64,000 bases of DNA from Perca fluviatilis (Eukaryota > Chordata > Actinopteri > Perciformes > Percidae): the NCBI RefSeq assembly GCF_010015445.1, contig NC_053116.1:43463707-43527706 (forward strand), given 5' to 3'. The notes beneath the pieces were generated by a model. The model did not search any database. It had not been told where the DNA came from and was given only the letters and a program-made list of their open reading frames with translations. Shown piece by piece: positions 11,204-20,802 of the stretch; within the stretch, counting starts at the first letter, position 1; every line of letters begins with the position of its first letter. The translations under genes were made by a program, and so were the position numbers.

Positions 11204-11887
11204 ATGTTATGGTTTCAGCATTTTGCCTTGTGTTTTGTGCTATTTCTGTTGCTTCTTTGTAGTTTTCTGTATGTTGTATGTATGTTTTTGTTGGTTATTC
11301 TGTATTGTGTAGGTTTTGGTTAATTCCTGTGTTCTCTGTTCTCCCTTGTGTTGTGTCAAGTTTCTGTGTTTAGTTGATTTCATGTTTTCTGTCTGTATTT
11401 CCTGGTTCCTGTTTTATTTTGAGTCTAGTTTTCTGTCTTGTCTTGTCCAGTTTACTTCCTGTGTTTTCCCTCCTTTGTTGATTGTCCTGCCCCGCCCTGA
11501 TGTGTTTCACCTGTTGTCTCACCTGTTCCTGATTTACTCATTACCTCATGTATTTAGCCTCTGTGTTCCCTTTGGCTCTTGTTAGAGCGTTTTGTCTTTG
11601 CCCTGTCAGTCTGTCTGTATCCTGTCGGTGTGTGTTTGGAATCTTCCTTGTGGTTTTTTTGTTTTGTCTTTTTTGTCCTTGTCTCTGGAGACTTTTTGGA
11701 TTTGGGACTTTGCCTTTTGCCTGCCTGCCTCAGTTTTGGACTCCTTGTGTTTGTTGTTTGCCCTTTGGATCCCTTTTTGTTGGTTTGTTCCCTGCCTTTT
11801 GTTAATAAATCCTCAGTTTGAACCTTCTCCTGCCTGCTTTCCTGCTCTACCTGCATTTGGGTCCTCTACCTTCCACTCACCATAACA
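11204..11887 (+). mobile_element. Solo LTR
   Basis: Begins (A)TGTTATGG and ends CCATAACA, an 8-base perfect inverted terminus, with AATAAA at 11804-11809 close to the 3' end. ATTAC is found just before it (11199-11203) and just after it (11888-11892), a 5-bp target duplication with one extra base on the left. The T/G-rich body, late poly(A) signal and TG..CA ends are those of a Gypsy-type LTR. No internal region is attached, so this is a recombination product. The several open frames here are low-complexity artefacts. Confidence 0.75.
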
Positions 11888-11892
11888 ATTAC

Positions 11893-12470
11893 GTTGTGCT
11901 CTATAAGTGAAAAATAGGCCAGGTATTAATTGTAGCAATATTTTCCTGATATGCTGAGTACATCAATATTTGGTCTTTCCTGTATGTTCATCATACAAGG
12001 CTAAACACAGTTATTAACTTGGAAGTAAAGCATCCCTGGTGTTTTTTGACATATTGCAATAGCCTGTTTACACTTATTATATACCAAACAACCAATCACA
12101 GCTGATACTGTATGATAATAGATGAGTCCTAATAACAGAGTATATGTTGTTCTGAGCAGCCTGGATGGCACGCAGCAGGTGATACAACACTCATTATATC
12201 CACCAGAGACCTGAGTCTGGGACTCAAGCTCAGAGACTTGTGAGCATCTCTGCCTGAATCTTTGGTCTGAAATTTAGAGTGAATGTTGTTCAGAGCAACA
12301 TGAGCAGCTCTGCAGCACGTCAGACATTTCTACAAAGATTTATAGATGCAGAAAATCAGAGGAAGTTAGAGACAGAGAGGAGTAATATGAGCAGAGAGGG
12401 GAGTAGCTCCGCAGAGCGAATGAAAGCAGAGGACAACAGAGTTATATAGAGCTACAACAAACACACAGAG
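11893..12470. other. Single-copy-looking intronic DNA, nothing recognised
   Basis: No long frame, splice-flanked exon candidate, microsatellite or terminal repeat is visible. Confidence 0.4.
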
Positions 12471-12474
12471 TGTG

Positions 12475-13496
12475 TGTGTTCTTGTTTAACTATATTCGTG
12501 GGGTCCAAAAACCATGAGTCCAGTATACTTGCGGGGTCACGACAGCTTGAATGCTGGACCCCACAAGTTTAAAGGGCTGTTTGAGGGTTAAGACTTGGTT
12601 TTAGGATTAGGGTTAGAATTATGTTATGGTTAGGGTGGGTTAGGGGTTAGGGTTAGGCATTTAGTTGTGATGGTTAAGGTTAGGGTAAGGGGCTAGGGAA
12701 TGCAATAGGCTCGTTCGAGATGAACTGTGCCTCGCCTGTAAAGTAGACGAGAGCAGGCGGCAGCAGCAGGGGGCGGTGACAAAAGTCCGCTCTCAAGTCG
12801 GACAGTTTTCCAGCTGACTCCAGCAGCCTTCAGGATGAACAGGAAGTGACAGAAACACGGTGGTCCGATTCCGATTTAATAAAATGTTATCAGACCCCTA
12901 TATCAGCTCCTACACAGTCTCTAGTTGATTTTATTATGACAAAGTAGCTGTCAAAATTCTCTACATGCGATCTGTTGCTGATTTTAATAAACAACAGACT
13001 GTAGATGATCTGTAATCTGAACAGATTTAGTCTCTCTGACTTTTAAACACAACTATCAGCCACACAACATGTGTTCTGTACAGAATAAGCTTTTAAATCA
13101 GACAAATCACAGTTAAAATCCCTCCGATTGAAAATCAATAAAAAGTTTATATAAAACGTCATCATGTTGAGTCGATTCTGAACCAATCAGCTGTTTGATC
13201 AGCTGAGAGGCCGGGCGTTCCAAGCATGCCCTGGGTCCACCTGCGTCCGCCTGGCTCTTGCAGTTGGTGAAAAGCAACTGCGCTACCTGCGTCTCAGAAC
13301 TGCGTCCGCCTTGGTCTCGTGAGATTATCGTTGCCCACGTGTGCATGACGTCAGAGCAAGTCGGGATCAAGTCGGACACAAATCTAACCGGCATGCATTG
13401 GGCGCCGATCGCCGGTGATCGATTCTGCGCAGATCTGGCTCATCTCGAACGAGCCTACTATGTCAATGACAGATCCCCACAAAGATAGTGCCACAA

Positions 13497-13528
<32 letters not shown>
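12475..13528. repeat. Foldback-like interspersed repeat with degenerate TTAGGG
   Basis: The left part has GTGGGGTCC and, about 85 bases on, GGACCCCAC, an internal inverted repeat. A GGTTAGGGTT-rich stretch follows (12600-12690). The right part is GATCCCCACAAAGATAGTGCC followed by a (TG)n tract at 13501-13528. The two parts look like one fish interspersed repeat split by the MITE at 12708-13455. Confidence 0.55.
12708..13455. mobile_element. MITE with 16-bp perfect terminal inverted repeats
   Basis: GGCTCGTTCGAGATGA at 12708 is matched by its exact reverse complement ending at 13455. TA is present immediately outside both ends (12706-12707, 13456-13457). No transposase is encoded; the 76- and 93-residue frames inside lack motifs. 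The TIR and TA fit a Tc1/mariner-like or PIF-like target, but the superfamily is not settled. Confidence 0.75.
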
Positions 13529-13532
<4 letters not shown>

Positions 13533-13535
13533 TAC

Positions 13536-13660
13536 GTTAGAGGTTTGTCAGCTTCTGCCTGCAGCTGTTTTCCCAGACCGAACCCGAAAAAACTGATGGC
13601 CATCATAGGAGCCACGCCCGCCAGGGGAGCACCCATTCCTTTATAGAGACCGAGGACACC
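13536..13660 (-). CDS. slc25a20: slc25a20 coding exon 3
   Basis: Acceptor CAG at 13663-13661, 125 bases reading [12 protein letters not shown] to ADKPL plus two bases, donor [16 protein letters not shown] is characteristic of the carnitine carrier. Confidence 0.9.
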
Positions 13661-14004
13661 CTGACACACACAAACACACACACATTAAACATGAACTCAG
13701 AACGGAGAAGAAGTATGTTAGCTTTAAATAATACAAACTACAAAGAGACACATGGAAGAGCAACATGTTTCTTGTTTCTGTGTAACATAATCTGGTTAGC
13801 CAAGTTTCAGCCAGAAGAGACGTGTTTCTATCCTGCAGCGCTCACTGTCTGTTTGGGTTGCTTTTTAACGTGGACACCGTTGTGTTAAAGCAAACAATAA
13901 GAAGTGTGTGTGTGTCTGTATGTGTGTGTGTGTGTGTGTATATATGTGTGTGCGCATGTGTGTGTGTGTGTGTCGTAATGTGCGTGTGTGTGTGTGTGTG
14001 CGCG

Positions 14005-14073
<69 letters not shown>

Positions 14074-14583
14074 TGCGCGTGTGTTTGTGGGTTCACCTCT
14101 TTAGAAACAGTTTTCCTGAAGCAGTCGTACGTTCCTGTGTAGAGCACCACCTGAGAGCAGGAGGCTTTGGGCTGAGTCTGCAGTCTCACCTGCACAGCCC
14201 AGTTTAAAGAGAAAGGACAGAAGGGGTAAAACTGATCAGCATCAGAACACTTTATTGATCCCTCAGGTAAACTGTTCAGTTGCACTTACCAACAGTCAGA
14301 TTCAAGGTAAAATAAGAGTAACATAAAAGTAATATAGGGCTAAGTGTGAGAAATATAAGTTAAAATTAAGTAAGATTAGGTTACAAATATTATGTTGGGC
14401 TAGAGTTATTAATGTCTCTGAGCAGATGAAGTAATAACTGGTTCTGGGATTACAGAAAGATGGACCATAAATCTGACTTTAGTAGGCTATTTATCCTGTA
14501 ACACTTTGTAGGGCTGGGCATTGAACGTCAATACTTTTATGGCACCGAAAAAAGGACACACACACACACACACACACACACGG

Positions 14584-14626
<43 letters not shown>

Positions 14627-14761
14627 ACACACACACACACACACTTCTTATTGTTTGCTTTAACACAACGGTGTCCACGTTAAAAAGCAAACCCAAACAG
14701 ACAGTGAGCGCTGCAGGATAGAAACACGTCTCTTCTGGCTGAAACTTGGCTAACCAGATTA

Positions 14762-14825
<64 letters not shown>

Positions 14826-15517
14826 AGGTGTGGACGGAATAAACTACGTCGTGGGCTCTGTAGCTTTGTTGAAGTCACAGGGAGTCACGGCAATGCCGAT
14901 GAAGTGGTTTCAAGGGTAGTTACAGTTTTTTATAACTTCACGGAGACAGCGTTTTCTGCGATGTGATATTAATGGCGAGGTGAAAGCGGTCGCTGTGCTG
15001 TTGACGTTACACTTCCTCTTAGACAAGCAGCCACAACGGTGGTTTCTCTTCCCTGACGACTGACTGACAGGCTGAGCTTGTAAGGCAAGGCACTTTTATT
15101 AATGTTACTCTGAGTGAGCAGTGTTACCAGAATTTTAAAATTTTGATAACTGTTTTGATTCACAATTATGTTGGAAAATAAAAGTTTTGTGTTTAATGTA
15201 TTTTTGTTGATGTTGAAATGGATTTTAAAACATTTGGTATCGAGAAAAGTATCGTTAGGAACCGGCATCGAAACTGAAGTATCGAAATTGGCACCGGATC
15301 GAAAGATTTTGAAAGATGTCCAGCCCTAAACACTTCTGTAACATGTTTGTATTATGCATTATTATATTATTATAGATTCTTATATTCACTCTGTCTGTTT
15401 GTGTTCCCTGGACTGAAAAGTTGGAGTCTTCCTCCGTGAGATGTCATCCTGCTCCTGTAACGAGCCGGGGAAAATTTCCATATGAAATTTGGATTGCAAA
15501 TAAAGAAAGGTCACAAA

Positions 15518-15594
<77 letters not shown>

Positions 15595-15672
15595 ACACAC
15601 AAACACACACACAGACACACACACAAACACACACACACACACAGACACACAAACACACACAGACACACACAA

Positions 15673-15717
<45 letters not shown>

Positions 15718-15724
15718 CACACAA

Positions 15725-15755
<31 letters not shown>

Positions 15756-16283
15756 GACACACACACACACACACACATACACACACAAACACACACAGAC
15801 ACACACACACACACTTACAGTGTGTTTTGTTGGGTAACACCCGTCAGTGTGTGTGTTGTGATAACAGAGAGTCTGACAGTTAGAGAGATAACAGCTGATC
15901 AGGTTCAACAGTTTAACAGACAGGAGACTTGGGGCCAGTTTGTGTGAAGGAAATGACAGTTTTTTACATTCACTTTGCTACTGATTTCAGAACCTTGATA
16001 AAAACTCTAGACACAAAACTCAAAACGGTCATCAATTGTAACACAGGCTATCCAATGTTCAAAACATTGCATTGTGCTTCATATCTTTAAATAAATCTTG
16101 CACTTGCACAATCACTGGTTCAAAAAACTAATTTATGGTGAAATACCTTTGAAACGTTACTTTAGATCACCCACACACAAGCTACACATAGTTTCACTGG
16201 GTCATCGTTGTTACAATCATTAAATATTGTAGTACAAAATAGGTGATATGTGTTTCATTATGATACACACACACACACACACA

Positions 16284-16314
<31 letters not shown>

Positions 16315-18339
16315 GGAGAGGTGTGGACTCTGTCTGTTTGTGTTCCCTGGACTGAAAAGTTGGAGTCTTCCTCCGTGAGATGTCATCCTGCTCCTGTAAC
16401 GAGCCGGGGAAAATTTCCATATGAAATTTGGATTGCAAATAAAGAAAGGTCACAAACAAACACACACACACACACAGACACACACACAAACACACACACA
16501 GACACACACACAAACACACACACACACACAGACACACAAACACACACAGACACACACAAACACACACACACAGACACACACACACACACATACACACACA
16601 AACACACAGACACACACACACATACACACACAAACACACACAGACACACACACACACACTTACAGTGTGTTTTGTTGGGTAACACCCGTCAGTGTGTGTG
16701 TTGTGATAACAGAGAGTCTGACAGTTAGAGAGATAACAGCTGATCAGGTTCAACAGTTTAACAGACAGGAGACTTGGGGCCAGTTTGTGTGAAGGAAATG
16801 ACAGTTTTTTACATTCACTTTGCTACTGATTTCAGAACCTTGATAAAAACTCTAGACACAAAACTCAAAACGGTCATCAATTGTAACACAGGCTATCCAA
16901 TGTTCAAAACATTGCATTGTGCTTCATATCTTTAAATAAATCTTGCACTTGCACAATCACTGGTTCAAAAAACTAATTTATGGTGAAATACCTTTGAAAC
17001 GTTACTTTAGATCACCCACACACAAGCTACACATAGTTTCACTGGGTCATCGTTGTTACAATCATTAAATATTGTAGTACAAAATAGGTGATATGTGTTT
17101 CATTATGATACTAGATGTAAATACATCCCTGTAAAAGTACTGCAGTAGTAGAGAGAATACTACAGACCAATGTGGTGGCACCAATATGTCTACACAGTAT
17201 ATAGATAATGGTAATAATTGGTTCATGCGCCACGCTAATTGGTGACAATGAATCTCGTTATTTTGAAACTTTCATGATCTAAACATGGAATATTGTGTGT
17301 CTGTTTCCATACAACTAGTCATTAAGAGTAATGCAATAGTTACTTATCATTTTGAGCAGTTGTATGGATTGATAGTTAGATGACTGTAATGAAATGAATA
17401 GACAATCATCTGAAATGTAATGTGTGAATTGCTTTTTGAAGTAGTAGTACTTTGATGTTAAGTTGTGTCATATTGAACAGGTGATCTTTGTTAAATGGAC
17501 AAATGATCTTTGGTTTATGTGGATTGTATCCAAGCAATTGAAACAAGTGTTAGAGATTTGACAAAATGTGTATTTTGATCATTGGTTGTGAGTTTTGTGT
17601 CTAGAGTTTTGTCAAGGTTCTGATATGAGTGCCATAGTGATTGTAAAAAACTGTAAAAATAATTCACAGTTTGAACCAGTCAGACTTCTGTTTCTGAGAG
17701 ACTGCAGTTTGCATGTTAGCAATCACACAAATACACTGTAAATACATATTAGACACATTAAATACACATTAAACACATTAAACTCACACTCGTGAGCTTC
17801 ACTCAGGTCATGTTATGTGTGAAGTGGAGTTACAATATTTCCGTCTTAAAATTGGATAATTCTGATAAAGTCGTATTCAGTGTGACGTGTGTAAATGATT
17901 TCAAAACTCTTGGTGATGTTAAACTGAATATCTTTAACCATGGATTACAGGGAGGCCTGTTTCCTTATAGTCTAATCTAAGACTTTAGAAACATCTCTAA
18001 AGCCTTCTGTCTGCTGCTGCCTCACGGACATTTTAAGCTGATTGATAAATAATCCTCTCACACCTTCACTGATCTCTGACTTCTTCCTCCTGAGTCTCTG
18101 TTAAACCAACTGTATAACAACAGCATGAACCACACCTGTGGATGTCCTGTAGGTTATACATAACGTCTTAAAGTCACGTAAATTATAAATAACGTGTTAA
18201 TAGGCTACGTTAATAATAAAGGTGTTAAACTACAGTCTGTCTGTCTGTGTGCAGCAGCAGTGAGTCACCTTGATGGTGTCCAGCGGGAGTCCTGTAGTTA
18301 TATATAACCTGTTAAAGTAACGTTAATAATTAAGGTGAC

Positions 18340-18374
<35 letters not shown>

Positions 18375-18602
18375 GTGAAGCAGCAGTGAGTCACCTTGAT
18401 GGTGTCCAGCGGGAGTCCTGTAGTTATATATAACCTGTTAAAGTAACGTTAATAATTAAGGTGACTGTCTGTCTGTCTGTGTGAAGCAGCAGTGAGTCAC
18501 CTTGATGGTGTCCAGCGGGTGTCCTGCCAGCAGCAGACAGGCTCCGGCGACTCCTCCAGACACGAAGTTCTTCAGCGGAGAAACTCTTTCCTCTGTCCCC
18601 AT
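13536..18602 (-). CDS. slc25a20: Mitochondrial carnitine/acylcarnitine carrier, exons 1-3 (5' part of gene)
   Basis: Three minus-strand coding exons join in frame: 18602-18501, 14189-14097 and 13660-13536, giving 106 residues plus two bases. Exon 1 holds the first helix with [20 protein letters not shown] and the carrier signature HPLDTIK. Exon 2 starts VRLQTQP and has the GTYDCFRKT matrix-loop motif. Exon 3 has GLYKGMGAP and the FFGFGLGK end of helix 2. This is the first third of the SLC25 fold; the order and motifs match the carnitine/acylcarnitine translocase of the inner mitochondrial membrane, which exchanges acylcarnitine for carnitine to feed beta-oxidation. All introns are GT-AG. Exons 4 onward are not found between 1 and 13535 and are probably left of the window. 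Introns are loaded with repeats, and the gene is head to head with nsmce3. Confidence 0.9.
13788..13906 (+). repeat. Inverted duplication, arm 1 (partner 14642-14761)
   Basis: About 118 bases (AATCTGGTTAGCCAAGTTTC through GCAAACAATAAGAAGTGT) recur as a near-perfect reverse complement at 14642-14761, with one single-base indel and a small change at one end. The arms flank slc25a20 exon 2 in introns 1 and 2. Adjacent TG and CA tracts extend the complementarity. Confidence 0.93.
13905..14086 (+). repeat. (TG)n microsatellite with variants
   Basis: Almost pure TG with a few CG, TA and CATG interruptions, ending ten bases before the exon 2 donor side. Long TG/CA open frames here are artefacts. 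Confidence 0.95.
14097..14189 (-). CDS. slc25a20: slc25a20 coding exon 2
   Basis: Acceptor TGTGCAG, 31 codons from VRLQTQ to TVSKE, donor GTGAAC. It completes the PX[DE]XXKxR carrier signature begun in exon 1. The exon lies between long TG/CA tracts and inside an inverted duplication. Confidence 0.9.
14210..14509. other. Repeat tail fragment in slc25a20 intron 1
   Basis: GAACACTTTATTGATCCCTC near 14248 resembles the 3' tail of fish LINE/SINE repeats. The rest is AT-rich with no gene evidence. Confidence 0.4.
14510..15328. mobile_element. Non-autonomous hAT element
   Basis: Begins TAGGGCTGGGCAT and ends TCCAGCCCTA, with subterminal CACCGAAA/GGCACCGGATCG-type motifs shared with other hAT ends in this window. 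ACACTTTG before and ACACTTCTG after are a near-perfect 8-bp target duplication with one inserted base. The interior carries CA tracts and one arm of the inverted duplication; no transposase is present. Confidence 0.7.
14642..14761 (-). repeat. Inverted duplication, arm 2
   Basis: Reverse-complement partner of 13788-13906, bounded on both sides by (CA)n. It lies inside the hAT-like element at 14510-15328, so this arm is the inserted or copied one. Confidence 0.93.
15388..16266. repeat. Tandem duplication unit 1 with CA-rich core
   Basis: The block from ACTCTGTCTGTTTGTGTTCC to TTTCATTATGATAC is repeated at 16327-17111 almost without change outside the CA tract. The compound CA/CAAA/CAGA microsatellite inside (15521-15812) is longer than its partner. 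A separate (CA)n at 16264-16313 separates the units. Confidence 0.93.
16327..17111. repeat. Tandem duplication unit 2
   Basis: Same block as 15388-16266 with a shorter CA core (16460-16660). High identity in the non-repetitive part implies a recent duplication. This unit runs on into the complete MITE to its right, so it is probably the parental copy. Confidence 0.9.
16800..17658. mobile_element. MITE-like element with ~90-bp inverted ends
   Basis: The left end ACAGTTTTTTACATTCAC and the right end GTGATTGTAAAAAACTGT are near reverse complements. The similarity continues inward through GAACCTTGAT and TCTAGACACAAAACTCA on both sides. No transposase frame is present. A left-half copy at 15956-16266 was made by the tandem duplication. 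Confidence 0.7.
17659..18130. other. slc25a20 intron 1 DNA, nothing recognised
   Basis: AT-rich with a 62-codon frame lacking motifs. No terminal repeats or splice-flanked exon candidates are seen. Confidence 0.4.
18133..18500 (-). repeat. Tandem repeats copying the slc25a20 exon 1 donor
   Basis: A unit of ~107-126 bases contains the last ~20 bases of exon 1, the GTGACT donor, and intron sequence (TATATATAACC, AACGTTAATAAT, (CTGT)n). It occurs at 18252 and 18378 as well as the true site at 18487, plus a more decayed copy from 18133. Each full copy repeats GTGAGTCACCTTGATGGTGT. Confidence 0.88.
18501..18602 (-). CDS. slc25a20: slc25a20 coding exon 1
   Basis: Start codon at 18602-18600, 34 codons ending HPLDTIK, then donor GTGACT. 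An upstream ATG in the same open frame is not needed to fit the family, since the chosen Met gives a short N-terminus before SPLKNF. Confidence 0.88.
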
Positions 18603-18774
18603 CCTCTCCCCGCATGGCCGGACAAACAGCCGGACAACCAGCAGGAGACAACCGGGAAACACCGGGACAACGAGCCGCAGACAGCCGGGACAAGTCCACC
18701 TTAGAGCGAACACATAGAACCGCACACAACGCCGCTCCCTGACTCGCTTCCTCTCTCTCTGTCTGTGTGAGTGA

Positions 18775-18833
<59 letters not shown>

Positions 18834-19261
18834 CTCTCTCTCTCTCTCTCTTTACATCTCAGAAGAAATACTTTTACTGCACTACATTTGTCTGACAGCT
18901 CTAGTTAGGCTACTTATGACTGCAGGACATGCACTTGTTCTGAAGTATTTTAACAGTTTATTAGTACTTTTACTGCAGTAAAGTATCTGAGTACATCTGT
19001 TTAGTTTAAGTCTACAGCTTCATGGAGGTTTGCTGTGTTTCTAAATCGTTAAAATAAAGAAAGAAAAAAGAAGAAGAATAAGATCCATTATTATGGAACC
19101 CACGCAACTTCTAGTCAAGACCCGCCTTTCAATAGCATTCATACGCTGCTATTGGCCAGGCGTCTTAACCACTCGAGGTCAATGCCTAATCCCAACCAAT
19201 CGGCCTGCTTCGTGGGGCGGGACTTGCCTAAAAGTTAAGTGGCATTTGCGAGTAAATAACG
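18603..19261. promoter_or_regulatory. Divergent promoter region of slc25a20 and nsmce3
   Basis: The slc25a20 start codon at 18602 (minus) and the probable nsmce3 first exon near 19262-19361 (plus) face away from each other. CpG-rich stretches occur at 18603-18700 and 19195-19330. GCTACGTCATC at 19274 resembles a CRE/ATF site. Exact transcription starts cannot be set from sequence. Confidence 0.55.
18778..18852. repeat. (CT)n microsatellite in slc25a20 5' region
   Basis: About 25 CT units, a short TTT break, then more CT. On the slc25a20 strand it is a (GA)n tract about 175 bases upstream of the start codon. Confidence 0.95.
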
Positions 19262-19361
19262 CGTCGCGCCCATGCTACGTCATCACCAGGCGCCCGAGCA
19301 GCGCAGCAGCAGCGGCGGGAGAGTGACCGTTTCTAAATCGCGGAGGATTCATCAAAGCAGA
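19262..19361 (+). other. nsmce3: Probable non-coding exon 1 of nsmce3
   Basis: A CpG-rich segment ends in AAGCAGA followed by the donor GTGAGTGA at 19362. It pairs logically with the acceptor TTTTGGGCAG at 22571-22580 just before the start codon. The left edge is a guess. Confidence 0.5.
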
Positions 19362-19592
19362 GTGAGTGAATAATGTTTAATATCTTTTTTGAATGTTAAA
19401 CATTATTTATGTTAAACTTTTTTTTTAAACTGCTAGTTAGCTCTCAGGTTTCCTAAGCTAACGTTAGCGTTACGTTTCTCACTTCCGGGATGCAGTGTTT
19501 AAATGTTTTAACTGGTAACGTTTTAAACTGTTAAACTGTTTGCCCATTAGTTTTATTCGCCTAATGTTCTTTTGCAAACAGCCCCGAAATCC

Positions 19593-20308
19593 CCATCGCC
19601 AAACCCACCAGACTCCATGTAAATAATCAGGACTTTTAGCGTGTATAGAGCCAGCATATCTCCACCAGACTCCATGTAAATAATCAGGACTTTTAGCGTG
19701 TATAGAGCCAGCATATCTCCACCAGACTCCATGTAAATAATCAGGACTTTTAGCATGTATAGAGCCAGCATATCTCCACCAGACTCCATGTAAATAATCA
19801 GGACTTTTAGCGTGTATAGAGCCAGCATATCTCCACCAGACTCCATGTAAATAATCAGGACTTTTAGCATGTATAGAGCCAGCATATCTCCACCAGACTC
19901 CATGTAAATAATCAGGACTTTTAGCGTGTATAGAGCCAGCATATCTCCACCAGACTCCATGTAAATAATCAGGACTTTTAGCATGTATAGAGCCAGCATA
20001 TCTCCACCAGACTCCATGTAAATAATCAGGACTTTTAGCATGTATAGAGCCAGCATATCTCCACCAGACTCCATGTAAATAATCAGGACTTTTAGCGTGT
20101 ATAGAGCCAGCATATCTCCACATGTAAATGGGTGAATTAAGGGTTTATTTCAACCAAACCAGAGTGGTGATTGTTGGAACAGTGGAAAGATGAACCAAGA
20201 TGGCATTTGGTAGTTTAATTTAGTTTCTGTCCACTTTGAATTAAGTGTGTTTTACAATGATAAAAGTATTGATTATTTACATGGAGTCTGGTGGGTTTGG
20301 TGATGGTG
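19593..20308. repeat. Inverted repeat enclosing a minisatellite
   Basis: CCATCGCCAAACCCACCAGA and onward at 19593-19630 recurs as its reverse complement at 20271-20308, with only one or two mismatches over 38 bases. The loop holds the 57-bp minisatellite and ~150 bases of unique DNA, so the whole may be an old foldback element. Confidence 0.8.
19611..20123. repeat. 57-bp minisatellite, nine units
   Basis: Nine head-to-tail 57-base units (CCACCAGACTCCATGTAAAT ... CAGCATATCT) are almost identical, differing mainly at one site (GCGTG or GCATG). 57 is divisible by three, so two overlapping minus-strand frames stay open with a 19-residue repeat. This looks like a length artefact, not a gene. Confidence 0.95.
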
Positions 20309-20802
20309 AATACTAAAGTTATACCGAGTTATATTTACTGTATTTTTATATATTATATACACTACTGGTGACATTTTAGCAGTTCAAGTCCAATGAATAG
20401 CTTGAAATGGTACAAAGATAATTGGTGAACTGCCTGAGGTTTTAAAAAAAAAAAGTAAGGTTACCCAAAACTGAAAAATAATGTACATTTCAGAATTTTA
20501 CAAAAAGGCCTTTTTCAGGGAACAAGAAATGGGTTAACAACGTAAAGCTGTTCTGCAGCAATGGAGGTTGATCAAGCTTTGAAAGTTGGTGCTACCAATT
20601 CCCACAGGTGTTCACACTTGTCTGGATTACTTACAACCCCCTCTGTTTGTATAAAAGTATTGTTGGAACACACTGTGGTACCGTACCCTCCTGAGCATTA
20701 TTTGAACAGTATTGTACTGCAGAAAGTAGTGTGTTGCCATAAAAATGGTGGGAAAAAGGCAATTAACAATGGAAGAGAGACAGACCATCATAACACTTAA
20801 GA

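Noticed and set aside
11316..11885. Phe/Leu/Cys-rich frames resembling membrane proteins
   Set aside because: They lie wholly in a T/G-rich solo LTR and overlap in several frames; composition alone explains the hydrophobicity.
1..13535. Later slc25a20 exons (4 onward)
   Set aside because: No minus-strand segment with carrier motifs and splice sites was found; they are probably left of the window.
13822..16753. Many long Cys/Val and His/Thr open frames
   Set aside because: They are translations of (TG)n/(CA)n microsatellites, which are open in several frames on both strands by composition.
19479..20123. 214-residue minus frame with a perfect 19-residue repeat
   Set aside because: Explained by a 57-bp minisatellite whose unit is a multiple of three. 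There is no start context, second frames are equally open, and no known repeat-protein family fits.
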